Of a stretch of 64,000 nucleotides of DNA, positions 54,483 to 64,000 are shown one piece after another. Made by a program: the position numbers and the translations under genes. Source of the DNA: Scalesia atractyloides. Its lineage: Eukaryota > Streptophyta > Magnoliopsida > Asterales > Asteraceae. The stretch's first letter is position 1; the number at the start of each line of letters is the position of its first letter. The notes beneath the pieces were generated by a model. That model was not told where the DNA came from and did not search any database. It worked only from the letters and a program-made list of their open reading frames with translations. Where the stretch lies: the NCBI GenBank assembly GCA_947069175.1, contig CAMTDV010000003.1, positions 42,313,606 to 42,377,605 on the forward strand. Direction: 5' to 3'.

Positions 54483-54541
54483 ATCAAAAGCAATATTAAT
54501 AACTTAATAATGAAAGGAGTAATACTAGGTCAAAGCACAGA

Positions 54542-54845
54542 TGTAAGTCTAGAAATCGGATCTAACAAGTATCAAAGACTAATCGATTGTGGAAATAAAG
54601 ATAAGAATGAAGAACAAGGACAATCTTTAATCAAAGCAACTTGCATACACCAAAATAGTGTCTGATACAAGTTTTTTCAATAATAACTGACTAGCCCCAA
54701 AACATTAACCTAATACATGTATTTATACTAATCACATAGCCCACTAGTTACAACCCTAGGCCCATGAGGCTCTAGGAAGGCCAAATCCCTTAAACTTAGC
54801 CCAAATGTAGCACTAATGTGTAACCCTTTAGTTATGAGCCTAACA
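54542..54845 (-). repeat. 3' LTR of element D (304 bp)
   Basis: The minus strand runs from TGTTAGGCTC at 54845 to GACTTACA at 54542. The inner-end word on the + strand, TGTAAGTCT...GGATC, parallels the LTR ends of B and C. TATAAAT is on the minus strand at 54721-54727. I do not see the AATCCGGATT palindrome of the D spacer in this LTR. Confidence 0.8.
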
Positions 54846-54860
54846 ATCTCCCCCTAGGTT
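54846..54860 (-). other. Polypurine tract of element D
   Basis: The minus strand reads CCTAGGGGGAGATTG next to the LTR start, about 15 bp after the third ORF ends. Confidence 0.85.
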
Positions 54861-54875
54861 TACAACATTAGGATT

Positions 54876-57501
54876 TTAGTATTTAGGTAGCGCATCGACT
54901 CCCAATCTCCCAGCTATTATTCCAGCCACTGCTGCTATCCAATCTTTAGCCCAAACTTCATATAATTCTGCTGTTCGAATTTGATTCGCAGCAAGAACTT
55001 GCAGATCTTCATCGTGAAAACTTACTAAATCCACTACATCATTTACTCGAAAAGCCTTTTCTTTGGTGAAAATCGCTACACTTCCAACCTTTGGATCGTA
55101 CATCCATAAATTAAAGTTCTTCAGAATGCCTCGTAGATATGTCAGAGCAACCGGTATCACAAGTTCTTTGTCTGTTGGAGGCCACATCATCGACTTAAAA
55201 TGCCTACCAGTTCTCGCATCACGAACCCCCTTAGCAGCCCATAGATATGGCTCAGCAGTTTTCATTGTTTTAAAACCAGTCTTGACTTCTTGCTCCAAAC
55301 GCTTGAAGAACCTCCAACCATTTCCACATTCTGTAGTATCCTCGTCAGTATAAGGAGCTCTCAGAAGATCAGTTAGTGCGACCTTTGTCCAAGTCTCAAA
55401 CTGTGATTCCTTTGAGTAATATTCTCTCATACCCTCCTGTCTGACGATCAGCCACATCTTCTTCATATGATTATACGTCCAACTTAGCACTCGCGACTTG
55501 TTTCCAACTTTACTGTAATAACTCGAACCGAGCTCCATAACATATCTCTTGGATTGATTGGAAGGATCCTTTAACTGAAAATTCTCATCAAGCGGATTCA
55601 CGTCAACATTCTTCATTAGAACCATCTGCTTTTTCTTTTGAGCAGTTGAACGTTTCTGACTCGCAGTGTACTTCTTCTTCGAATCACGTAAGTAATCATC
55701 CAATCCTGCTTGACGATCAGCAGCTAACTGTTCAGCAGCTACTATATCGGCTTCTCTCTGTTCAGCTGCTCGATGACGATGTTCAACGTTCATCGGATCA
55801 TCAGTTGGATCAGCGAATTCACGCCCAAACTTATTTTCAAGCTTCGCCTTCAAATAAAAGACCATAGTCATTAACATCAAAACATCTCCTTGAAGTTGGT
55901 CAATAGTTTGATCCTTAGCATCCAAACGTGTCTGCAGTGAAGCAATCTATGCATCCTTAAGAACGACTTCTTGCTCAAGCACAATTACTCTCTTTTTTCA
56001 AATCAACAACATCCACGTCTTCGTCATCACTATCCAATCCACTGAAATCAAAAGCTCGTTTCTCTGACTGTCTTAGATATTCCAAATCTTCATCTTGAAC
56101 ACCACCTGAACCACTACCACCAGCCCCTGATCCTTCGGCACCCGCTGAACTTCCTCCAAAATCCATCATTTCTAGCGCAGAATCTGCCGAACGGACACAA
56201 CAATAGAATGAGTGACGATGTGAGTAGTTGTCGGTTCTGTAGCAATAGTAGGTTCAACTACTGGAGTATCAGTCATCGACACTATAACTAAAGATGTAAC
56301 AGAAGTAGATTCTTCAGCATCCTCACCAATCTGAGATTCGGAATAACTTGGTTCTTTAACAATCTCTGTACGTCGTCTTTTTACTAACGGTACCTCATCT
56401 TCCTCAATACCTTCATCAGAGTCAACCCTACACATCGGAATCTCAACAGGAGGTAACATAAGAGGAGGATCACCCTGTTTCTCCTGAATATCCTTCAACT
56501 GTGCAATTAGAGCTTCTAAATTCTCCATTGAAATCTTTTGTAATTCTTGAATTGGATATGCTTCAGTTTTTGAAATGGATTCCACGAAAGCTTCTTCCTC
56601 ATCTGTATCAGCATCGGTAACCAGATCCTCAACTTTAATCTCTTTCTCCTTCATTGGTATATCATGTTCCTCAGCTACCATAGCATTAACTGGCTTAGGT
56701 GCTGGGATATCCTGTCCAATCACCTCACAAAACTTTCCGAACTTCTTCAAAGGTATGTGTCCAGCAAATACCGTCTTTGATGTTGACCTGTTTTTCTTCA
56801 TCGTTCTGAAATGGTTGGACCCATAGGCTTCATGTTTAGCAGGTTTGCATCAGAAGCATCTTTAGCCAAATCTGAGTAGCGTGCATCCAAAATCAACTGT
56901 ATAAACCGAGGATAAAGCAACAACATTCTCTTCTTCGACTGTTCCAAGATCTTCTTCATATACTCGAAAATATAACCAGATAAGTTATATTTCCAATCCA
57001 TCACGAGAGATACAATCGCAGAAGTCTGTGTTTGATTTGGCTGATCTAATCCTCCTTTGTTTTCTGATATACATTGCATAAAGACATGCACTAATAATCT
57101 CCAATACGCGGGAAACATCTTCTTCAGCAAAGGCGGATAAGTTCCCTCGTAACTCATCTCCGCTAACACAGGCATCACTTTCTCCATGGCATATAACGTT
57201 GGATCACTTGTAGCATCATCAAACTGTAACACCTCTCGGATACATGCCTCATTTACCAAAATCTCCTTTCCCTGAATCAATGAACTGATGTATGGCTTCC
57301 CATCAGCGCCTCTCAAATGAAATCTAGCTCGCTTCCAATATGTATGCACAAGATCTCGATATATAACTGGGTTGGCTCGAAGGGCGATGCAATCGTGCAA
57401 TCATTCAAACCAGCCATCATAGATCTAACCTCCTAGAAAAATTCTGCTGGAGGATCTGATAAATAACCTGCTTGGTTGTGAAACTGTTCTTCCACCAGCA
57501 T
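54876..57501 (-). pseudogene. Third ORF (post-pol) of element D, nearly full length
   Basis: The probable start is at 57501 (MLVEEQFHNQ). TAG at 57433 and a shift near 57400 follow, then frames 57400-56798, 56801-56172, 56169-55975 and 55925-54876, in all about 875 codons with few lesions. The N-terminal globular domain has IYRDLVHTYWKRARF, VLQFDDATSD, YWRLLVHVFMQCISENKGGLD and LYPRFIQLILDARY. An acidic middle part follows (56650-56200), then a Ser/Gly-rich turn (56150-56090). A long C-terminal part begins with a coiled coil (ADIVAAEQLAADRQAGLDDY) and goes on with a folded-looking domain (LSWTYNHMKKMWLIVRQEGM, MMWPPTDKELVIPVALTYLRG) to ALPKY. B has the same order and C has the first domain. 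No catalytic, signal-peptide or transmembrane signature is evident. This copy is the best template for asking what the protein is. Confidence 0.8.
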
Positions 57502-57599
57502 ACCGCATCGAACGCCTCTTCCGCCATTTCTGTCAGAAATAATAAACAAGTTAACTCAAACTCAGCAAAGCCAACTAACAGAGGTCAAAAGAGTTCATC

Positions 57600-57735
57600 T
57601 TAAAATTTAGGGTTAAGGATCAACAAAATTCGAAAGGTTCAAAAATATTTCAAAGGTTCAATTATTGAAAAAGGTTCAAAATAATTTAGAGGTTCAATCA
57701 TTGGAAAGATTCAAGATAGTTCAAAAGGTTCAGAC
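57600..57735 (-). repeat. AAAGGTTCAA short repeats in the D spacer
   Basis: About six copies of AAGGTTCAAA-type words occur at irregular 15-30-bp spacing upstream of the third ORF. They are non-coding. Confidence 0.6.
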
Positions 57736-57737
57736 AC

Positions 57738-58315
57738 TGGAATCCGGATTCGAAATGGTTCAACAGGAATCCAGATGAACCTTTCATCATTCCAGATGAA
57801 CATCATCCGAGATGGAATCTGAGTTCAACCATTTCGGTTGAATGTCCATCCGGAATGAAATCAGGAATGCAGTCCATTTGAAGATCTATCCGAAATGCTA
57901 TCCGAAATGCCTAGGAACATGAAGATTTGAAGATTACATTTATGCTTATAATTAAGAAGCATATTATACCTAATTCGGATGTAATTTTGGATGAAACTCA
58001 GATGAATGTGAACAGTACCAATCCGGAGGATGATCAAAGGATTTCGGAAAGTAATTTTGTGAATGATCTGAAATGATAACTCTGATTCATTAATATACTA
58101 TTCGGGAATGGGCTTGGGCCTGGAACCTTTGGGCCCAAGTCAATCTGGATCCAAACATCCGAGATTCATACACAATCCGGATTGGGCTTGGTCAACCGTA
58201 TTTTGGTCCAATCCGAAACAGTGATCTATCCAACACTCAGAGGAGAATGGCTTGGTCAGTGGGCCTATCCGGTAGGGGTTCGAAGGCCCAATCCGGAACA
58301 GTACCACCACAAACC
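57738..58315 (-). repeat. ATCCGGAT palindrome cluster in the pol-ORF3 spacer of element D
   Basis: AATCCGGATT occurs exactly at two places (about 57742 and 58168), with at least eight half or degenerate copies (ATCCGGAAT, ATCCGAAAT, AATCCGGAAC). This is the same location as the CGTACG words in B and the TACGC words in C, with an unrelated sequence. Confidence 0.75.
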
Positions 58316-58679
58316 CAAACTTGTTCAATTTCAAGACTTTCAAAAATTCTATTTGATTGGCCCAATTCCAAAACTTAGCAGGCCAGTCCAATATCCCTTG
58401 ACATAAATCATCTAACCCAAAAATCAACAATTTAACTAACCAAGCAACCAACCACTCTTTACCAATTAGAAAATTAAGTAAAACATTTAAACAAAAAACA
58501 AAAAAAACACGTACACAGTCTTGCTATGGGATCAAATCGTTTTAAGTAGACTAAGGAACATTTTTCAGTGTGAACTAGGTCATACTGGTCTAAGCAATTG
58601 TCAATATATTTGTCCATTTTAAACCTAAAGCTCAACCTTCTAATTTTAGCTTTATGATATGCTTAATGTAGTATTATAC

Positions 58680-59130
58680 TATGATACCCGTGTGTCCCAC
58701 TCCATGACATACTCCCGCGATCAAGGCAAGCACAACGATTCATCGTAGCAGGTGAGTATACTGAGATCATCCTTTATTTTTACAACGTCAGACTATTGAT
58801 GAACTGGTTAGTACTTTCATACAACAGAGTGACCAATAGTATCTGAAGAGGGTTAGGCAAATACCTTATGTGGTAAGTTTGAATTCATGGATTGTTTCTC
58901 ATAATGAGATTTCCTTTCCTTTAAGGTTTTGGCCCTTCTATTTTGGCTCTTTTAAGGATATCCTGACTGTGCCTAGGTCTTCATATAATCTGGATGCAAC
59001 AGAAGGGCAGCGAAGATATTCCCCGGATGACTCAACAGCATAAAACCCGAAACCTCAAACGTTGGCTAAATCAACGCAGGATTTAAGACCATGAAATCAT
59101 ACGCCGATGGTATGTTACCCACTGGATATA
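58680..59130 (-). other. Conserved non-coding block of element D between pol and ORF3
   Basis: On the + strand I see GCAGGTGAGTATACTGA near 58750, CTGGTTAGTACTTTCATAC near 58804 and TATTCCCCGGATGACTCAAC...CATAAAACCCGAAACC near 59017. These align with C (10890-11335) over their whole length and with parts of B (16790-17310). There is no open frame. Confidence 0.7.
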
Positions 59131-59338
59131 TAGTTCTTTATATTTATATCATTTGGCTTACACTATCCGGTTGAGCTCTAGACCTATCAACATATTACGT
59201 TCGATCCAAGTCGTTCCCGCTACAGCACCTTACGTGTGTTTGTCAAAACCTTTAGCACGAAAAAATATTTCATTTCCCAATCATTGCAAAACTTGTTTGA
59301 AAATTTATTTAATTTAATTTTTTTTATATGTGATTTTT

Positions 59339-59353
59339 CTCCCCCTAAATTTG
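59339..59353 (-). other. Internal polypurine tract of element D
   Basis: The minus strand reads AATTTAGGGGGAGAA directly after the end of RNase H. It is the same word as at 17621-17635 in B. Confidence 0.6.
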
Positions 59354-59379
59354 TGCATACTAATGAACAAATTTACGAG

Positions 59380-60000
59380 GCAAACAAATAGAGGATGCTC
59401 AGTTAGAAAAACGAATCATTTTGAGAAGATCCACAAGCACTTGAAAACGCGTGTTACTAACGGGTTTCGTGAACAAATCCGCCACATTTGAATCAGTGTG
59501 GATTTGCTCAAGTATAACGAGACCCTTTTCATAGCAATCACGAATAAAATGAACTTAGATATTTATGTGCTTGGTTTTTGAGTGAAAAACAGGGTTTTTG
59601 ACAATTTGGATAGCGGCATCATTATCACAATAAATTGTTGTGTTTAGATAAGTCAAACTGTAATCCGCAAGCTGGTGTTGCATCCATAAAACCTAAGAGC
59701 AGCAAGCGGATGCTGCAACATATTTTGCTTTTGCTGTAGAAAGTGAGACTATCTGCTGCTTCTTGCATTGCCAAGAGATTAATCTATCTCCCAAGAATTG
59801 GCATCCAGCTGAAGTTGAGCGCATATCCCTGTCTGTACCTCCAAGATTACTGTCAGAGAAAGCATACAGTTCAAATTCAAAATTCTTAGTATACTAGAGG
59901 CCCAGCGATGGTGCCCCTTTGAGATACCTAAAGATTCTTTTAACATCATGTAAATGAGAGAGTTTAGGAGTAGCCTGATATCGAGCACACTAGCAAACGA
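59380..60000 (-). pseudogene. RNase H of element D with altered catalytic motif
   Basis: One phase reads LYAFSDSNLGGTDRD, CQFLGDRLISWQCKKQQ, STAKAKYVAASACC, IYCDNDAAIQIVKNP and IHTDSNVADLFTKP. Both Glu of the conserved AEAEY motif are Lys, so the active site is lost even without the stops near 59695 and 59555. The frame 60027-59779 is a shadow in another phase. It ends near 59390, just before the internal polypurine tract. Confidence 0.8.
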
Positions 60001-60860
60001 CAAACATGATATCTGGCCGACTTGCAATGAGATACATTAGTGAACCAATCATCAATCGGTACATGGTTGGATTGATAGATGTGCCTTCAGCGTCTTCATT
60101 TAACAAAGTCCGTTCAGCGATGGGCGAAGCCATAGGCTTTGAATCTGTAAGCTTGAATTTGGCAAGAACGTCATTAACATATTTTCTTTGATGGATCAGG
60201 ATTCCTTGTGGGCTTTGACGAACTTGAAGTCCCAAAAACATAGTCATCTCCCCTAGTGAGCTCATCTCAAATTTCTTCTTCATGACCTCTTCAAAATCCC
60301 AACACAACCCATCGTCCGTAGAACCAAAAATAATATCATCGACGTAAATTTGAACAAGAATGATGTCCTTGTTAACACATTTGATGAACAAAGTTTAATC
60401 AATGGTTCCCCGGGTATATCCATAAGCAAGCAGATGCACTGTTAGGGTTGCGTACCATGCACGAGGTGCTTGATGCAATCCATACAAAGCTTTGTCCAAT
60501 TTGTATGCATAGTCTGGCTTATCAAGATCAGTGAAACCCGGTGGTTGTGCCACGTATATCTCCTCTTTCACCTTGCCGTAGAGAAAAGTAGTCTTGACAT
60601 CCATTTGATAGACGGTGAAGTCCATATATGATGCATATGCCAAGAAAATGCAAATAGCTTCCAATCTAGCCATCGGTGCATAAACCTCATCATAGTCCAA
60701 CCCTTCGATCTGATGGAACCCCTGAACCACTAGTCGAGCTTTGTTCCTCACAATCACACAAGTGTTATCTTGTTTGTTGTGAAATACCCAACGAGTTCCA
60801 AGAGCACATTTTCCCTGAGGAAGCTTTACCAATTGCCATACCCCAAGTTTTTCAAACTAA
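59990..60860 (-). pseudogene. Reverse transcriptase of element D
   Basis: The frame 60832-60395 has GTRWVFHNKQD, ARLEAICIFLAYASY, DVKTTFLYGKVKEEIY, PPGFTDLD and LYGLHQAPRAWY. A TAA at 60395 is followed in the same phase by 60391-59990, with VQIYVDDIIFGSTDDG, FFLGLQ-type MFLGLQVRQSPQG and MIGSLMYLIASRPDIM. Both catalytic Asp are present. The stop at 60395 is the only clear lesion in the main body, so this is the best-preserved Copia RT here. Confidence 0.9.
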
Positions 60861-61253
60861 TTTAGTTCTTCATGCATAGCGTCAACCCGCCTGGTTCCTG
60901 CAAGGCGACATCAATGCTTTTAGGTTCAATTTGTGAGATAAAACAAGAGTAAAGGCAAGTATTTATATCTCATGATTGACCGCAAGTTCGAACTGCAGCA
61001 TAATAGGACCAATAACAGTTTCAATTGGATGATTGCGCTAAAGACGTTGTGGTATAGGCGTAGCAGGGACAAGGAGATCTCATTGCAAGTTTGTAATGCT
61101 CTGTGAGGCAACTCCAGATGGCTCCCCCTCATTAGTTGCACCAGTGAGAGTATTGACTGATGAATCAACAGAACAGTCTGGTGGTGTAGGCTCAGGAAAC
61201 AGAGATGAGCCTAAGACATCAGGAGTTGTAGCTCCTTCATTTGCCACAGGAGT

Positions 61254-62242
61254 TTATGTGTTTGGAACCTCAACTTCAGGGGAACCATCCTGAGGAATCT
61301 GTTCAGAAACAGTTTCCTTATTCTGCGATGTTGGTGGAGGTGTAGATATAGCTTCATTAAATCCAGGTGGACAGACACTCAGCTGCTTGAAAGACTCTTG
61401 CAGTTGTTCAGCATCTTCATCATCTGCAGTTAAGATGGGCATCGTTGGGAGGTCAGAAGTTATGCTTGTACCTGCAGTCACATTAGAAGGGACATCAACA
61501 TATTTAAACAAAGAGGAATAATCATAGAGCCAGTCAGGACCAAAGCGTGCGTCCTTGGGATTTTCCTCCAGCCAACCCACATTGTAGGTTTCAACTACCA
61601 TTTTCTTGATCTTGTTATAGACACGATAGGAAGTATTCTTAGAGTAGGCGAAGATGCATAGATCCCCGCGTGATTCAAATTTTCCCTTAGCATCCATGAG
61701 TAGAAGAACACAAGGGCAACCGAACTTGCGGAAATGCTTAACCGAAGGTTTGTGACCTTCAACCACTTCATACGGCGTTTTCATGTGCCTTTTGTTGATC
61801 AGGGCATGATTCCGAGTATAACAAGCGGTATTGACTGCTTCTGCCCAGAAAATGAGAGGTAGTTTGATTCGACCAACATAGTACGCGAAGCTTCAATTAG
61901 TGTATGGTTTCTGCATTCTGCAACCCCATTTTGTTGAGGAGTTCTTGCTGCACTGAACTGTCGATCAATACCCTTGGAGGAGCGAAAGAATTTAAGGTAG
62001 CGTTCTTAAACTCTGTTCCATTATCACAACGAATAGCCTTCACGGTGGTGTTTGCCTGGTTTTCCATAAGTGTGATGAACTGTTTGACTAACACAGCGGT
62101 TTCACTCTTTTGTGTTAAAAAGAAGACCCAAGTGAATCGAGAGTAGTCATCAATGATAACCAGACAGTATGCCTTCCCCCCAATTCTCAGAATATCTGTC
62201 GGGCCAAAAAGGTCCATATGAAGCAATTCTAAGACTCTTGAC
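61254..62242 (-). pseudogene. Integrase of element D
   Basis: The frame 62226-61897 starts LLHMDLFGPTDI (first Asp) and reaches AIRCDNGTEFKN (second Asp). A shift near 61985 puts the Glu block (TPQQNGVAECRN) into another phase. After a damaged stretch the frame 61784-61254 carries KTPYEVVEGHKPSVKHFRKFGC, GIFAYS-like CIFAYSKNTSYRVYN and an acidic linker leading to RT. Integrase would join the cDNA ends to host DNA. Confidence 0.85.
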
Positions 62243-62880
62243 GTGGAGGGTGCAGGTTTCGACTTGTGCGACTGTCGATGTTGTTTCCCACGAGCACATG
62301 ATTCACACTTTTCAATCTACATAAAATCCCGAACTGGTAGATCTCTAACTAAACCACCTTTTGCAAGTCTGTTTAAGTTCTTCATGTTGATATGTCCGAG
62401 TCGACTGTGCCATAACATTGCATCGTGCTCATCAGTCGACGAGAACAAGCAGGTAAGCTTGTCGGATGGGGCTTTGTTCATGTCAATGACATATGCATTT
62501 CCTTTCCATGCAGCTTTGAGAATAATCCATTCATCCGGAATGATGAGGCCTGGTTTCAGTACCTAACACCCTTTCTTAGTAAAGAGAACATCCAAATGAT
62601 TATCACAGAGCTGAGACACACTCAAGAGACTATACTTCAACTCTGGAACATAATTCACATTCTTAAAACTGAGAGCTCCATTGCACACCATTCCTCTCAT
62701 AATGATCTTTCCTGTTTCACCACCAGCGAAGGAGACAAACCCGCCATCGAAACACTGAATGTCATTCAACTGGGAGATGTCCCCTGTCATGTGCCTAGAA
62801 CAGCCACTGTCGATATACCAAAGTCTGGGGAGAGTCTGCCAAAGCTATTCCTGCACATTTCAACAGGTTTTAGTTAGAAG
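62243..62880 (-). pseudogene. Protease and pre-integrase zinc domain of element D
   Basis: WYIDSGCSRHMTGD near 62825-62785 gives the catalytic DSG. The frame 62790-62563 continues with FVSFAGGETGK, VNYVPELKYSLLSVSQLC and stops at 62563. The zinc domain WHSRLGHINMKNLNRL...CESCARGKQHRQSH runs at about 62425-62265 with one stop near 62321. All ligands are visible. Confidence 0.85.
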
Positions 62881-64000
62881 CTGCAACCCAGGCCATTGAC
62901 GATCTGGGCGTGCCATTTGCATCAACATAAGTAACCTCACGGAAGATTAAATTAGTTGAGGATAAGGTCGACGATATTTTTGATTTGTTCGATTTTGGGA
63001 CTAAAGACTGGATCTTGGTCAAGATCTTAGGCCTCCAGGCTAGCGAGTCAGATTTCTGCACAGCTTTCGAAGTGCTAGAAGGATTCAGAGAACCTGAAGG
63101 TCTTAGAGGTTTGTGAGTTTGTCTCTTGGCCATGTTCCAGTCTTGATCAGAGGGCTTAGCCATAGCAAATCGAGCCTGATATAGGCGATTAGGCATAGCT
63201 TTCATATATTTTGAGAATAATGCATTGAAAGGTATAAATGCTTTTTGACAATTTCGTGCAATATGCCCGGGAAATCCACAGTTCAAACAGGTCTGCCTCT
63301 TCTGGAAGAAAACAATCCGTTCAGCTTGGAAATTCTAGCCAATTTGTCTGTCAGTTTCTTGCTTGCTGGTACTGACGGCTGGTGCAAAGTCTTAGTCTTG
63401 GTTGAATCTTGCTCACAACCATCAGCACACTTGTAAGTTGTATGATTTGAATTAGATAATTTGGAGTTGGTAGACTTTGGCACAAGTTTAACAGACTTCT
63501 ATTCAACTGGTTGCTTAAAAGAATCAGTTTGGGGCTGCTAAGTCAATTTCTCAGAATGAGGAGCTGACTCAGCAGTCGCCTTTTCATTTGCCTGAGGCGC
63601 CTGTTTGGTCTTCTTCTTTTTAGATCTACGTGTTCTCCGTTTCTTATTAGTAGTTTTCAAACCATTTTGCTTGGTGGTTTCTTCAGAGGAGACGGGTGAC
63701 TCAGCAGGGACATCCTTTTCTGAATTGTCGGAAGATGAGCTTTGATCATTAGAAGCAGGAGAAATCTCTAATTTTTTAAAGGTTTGGGATTCCGATTCAG
63801 ATTTAGTTTCAAAAGTTTTATCTGAATCAATAGAGGGAGGTTGCTCATTTTCTGTCATTTCAGAATCAGTCCGTCGTTCTTTGTTTGAAGAATCTGATTC
63901 GCCCAATTCTTCTAGTACTATGCCAGCGTCACTCATCACAGATTCAGTTGGTTGGTTGATTTCCTCACTGTCAACCCTAGGATTAGCATCAACAGACGGT
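62870..64000 (-). pseudogene. C-terminal Gag of element D with second zinc knuckle
   Basis: The frame 63939-63538 is very rich in Ser, Glu and Lys, with a basic patch (KKRRTRRSKKKKTKQ). The frame 63483-63283 and the frame 63286-62870 follow after shifts. CLNCGFPGHIARNC at 63248-63289 is an intact CCHC knuckle, and the frame goes on to SSMAWVAASN before protease. The rest of Gag and the 5' LTR are outside the window. The first knuckle expected about 500 residues upstream cannot be checked. Confidence 0.8.

Larger units (their letters stand above)
44121..54541 (-). mobile_element. Tekay-like Ty3/Gypsy element E (5' end displaced by D)
   Basis: Minus-strand order from the right: upstream ORF, tandem arrays, gag, protease, RT, RNase H, integrase with chromodomain, polypurine tract, 3' LTR. 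The LTR is inserted in the LTR of element F. On the right the leader is interrupted at 54542 by the LTR of element D, so the primer site and 5' LTR lie outside the window. Coding is broken in several places, but the integrase-chromodomain part is nearly continuous. Confidence 0.9.
54542..64000 (-). mobile_element. Copia/Sirevirus element D (3' part; 5' end outside the window)
   Basis: Reading leftward from the right edge: gag end with second zinc knuckle, protease, integrase, RT, RNase H, spacer, third ORF, polypurine tract and a short 3' LTR. Its LTR lies inside the leader of element E, so D is the youngest of the F-E-D nest. The left flank is CACAGA; the matching duplication is beyond the window. 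Confidence 0.92.

Noticed and set aside
54876..57501. Calling the third ORF an envelope glycoprotein
   Set aside because: I see no signal peptide, cleavage site or membrane anchor; position after pol alone does not prove that function.

Overview
This window reads as repeat-rich nuclear DNA of a flowering plant. The lineages and their accessory ORFs (Sirevirus-type Copia elements with a long third ORF, Tekay-type chromoviruses with an extra ORF before gag) look like those of Asteraceae; that family assignment is inference and no species can be named. Almost everything is LTR retrotransposon, mostly decayed. One apparently real plant gene (an Agenet/Tudor-repeat protein) and two broken host-gene fragments (an EF-Tu piece and a formin piece) sit in a small island at about 34-41 kb.

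Left half (1-32,872). Element C is a minus-strand Copia/Sirevirus whose 5' LTR is at 32,311-32,872. Reading leftward it gives gag, protease, integrase and the first part of RT. It is interrupted at 26,346 by element B, another complete minus-strand Sirevirus (12,791-26,345) with two LTRs, a PBS and a perfect 5-bp target duplication CAGGC. C then resumes with the rest of RT, RNase H, a non-coding spacer and a third ORF. That ORF is cut at 8,856 by element A, a plus-strand Tekay-like Ty3 element (1-8,855) whose 5' LTR begins outside the window.

Middle (32,873-41,255). This part holds a dead gypsy-type gag fragment, a small hAT-like MITE, the two-exon Agenet gene (34,243-35,459), an inverted-repeat-bounded region containing an EF-Tu fragment and a PIF/Harbinger transposase fragment, several small repeats, and a formin FH2 pseudogene split by a 712-bp hAT-like insertion with a near-perfect 8-bp duplication.

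Right half (41,256-64,000). Three minus-strand elements are nested. F is a Tekay relative reduced to an LTR, PBS and upstream ORF. E is a Tekay-like element inserted into the LTR of F, with a 3-kb 3' LTR, pol, gag, tandem arrays and a proline/tyrosine-rich upstream ORF. D is a Sirevirus inserted into the leader of E and runs off the right edge.

The most interesting material is in the parts of these elements that standard annotation ignores: the third ORF shared by B, C and D; a non-coding block between pol and that ORF conserved in all three; palindrome families that differ between elements but recur at equivalent positions; upstream ORFs in the Tekay elements; and a six-unit hairpin array in the LTR of A whose stems change in a compensatory way.
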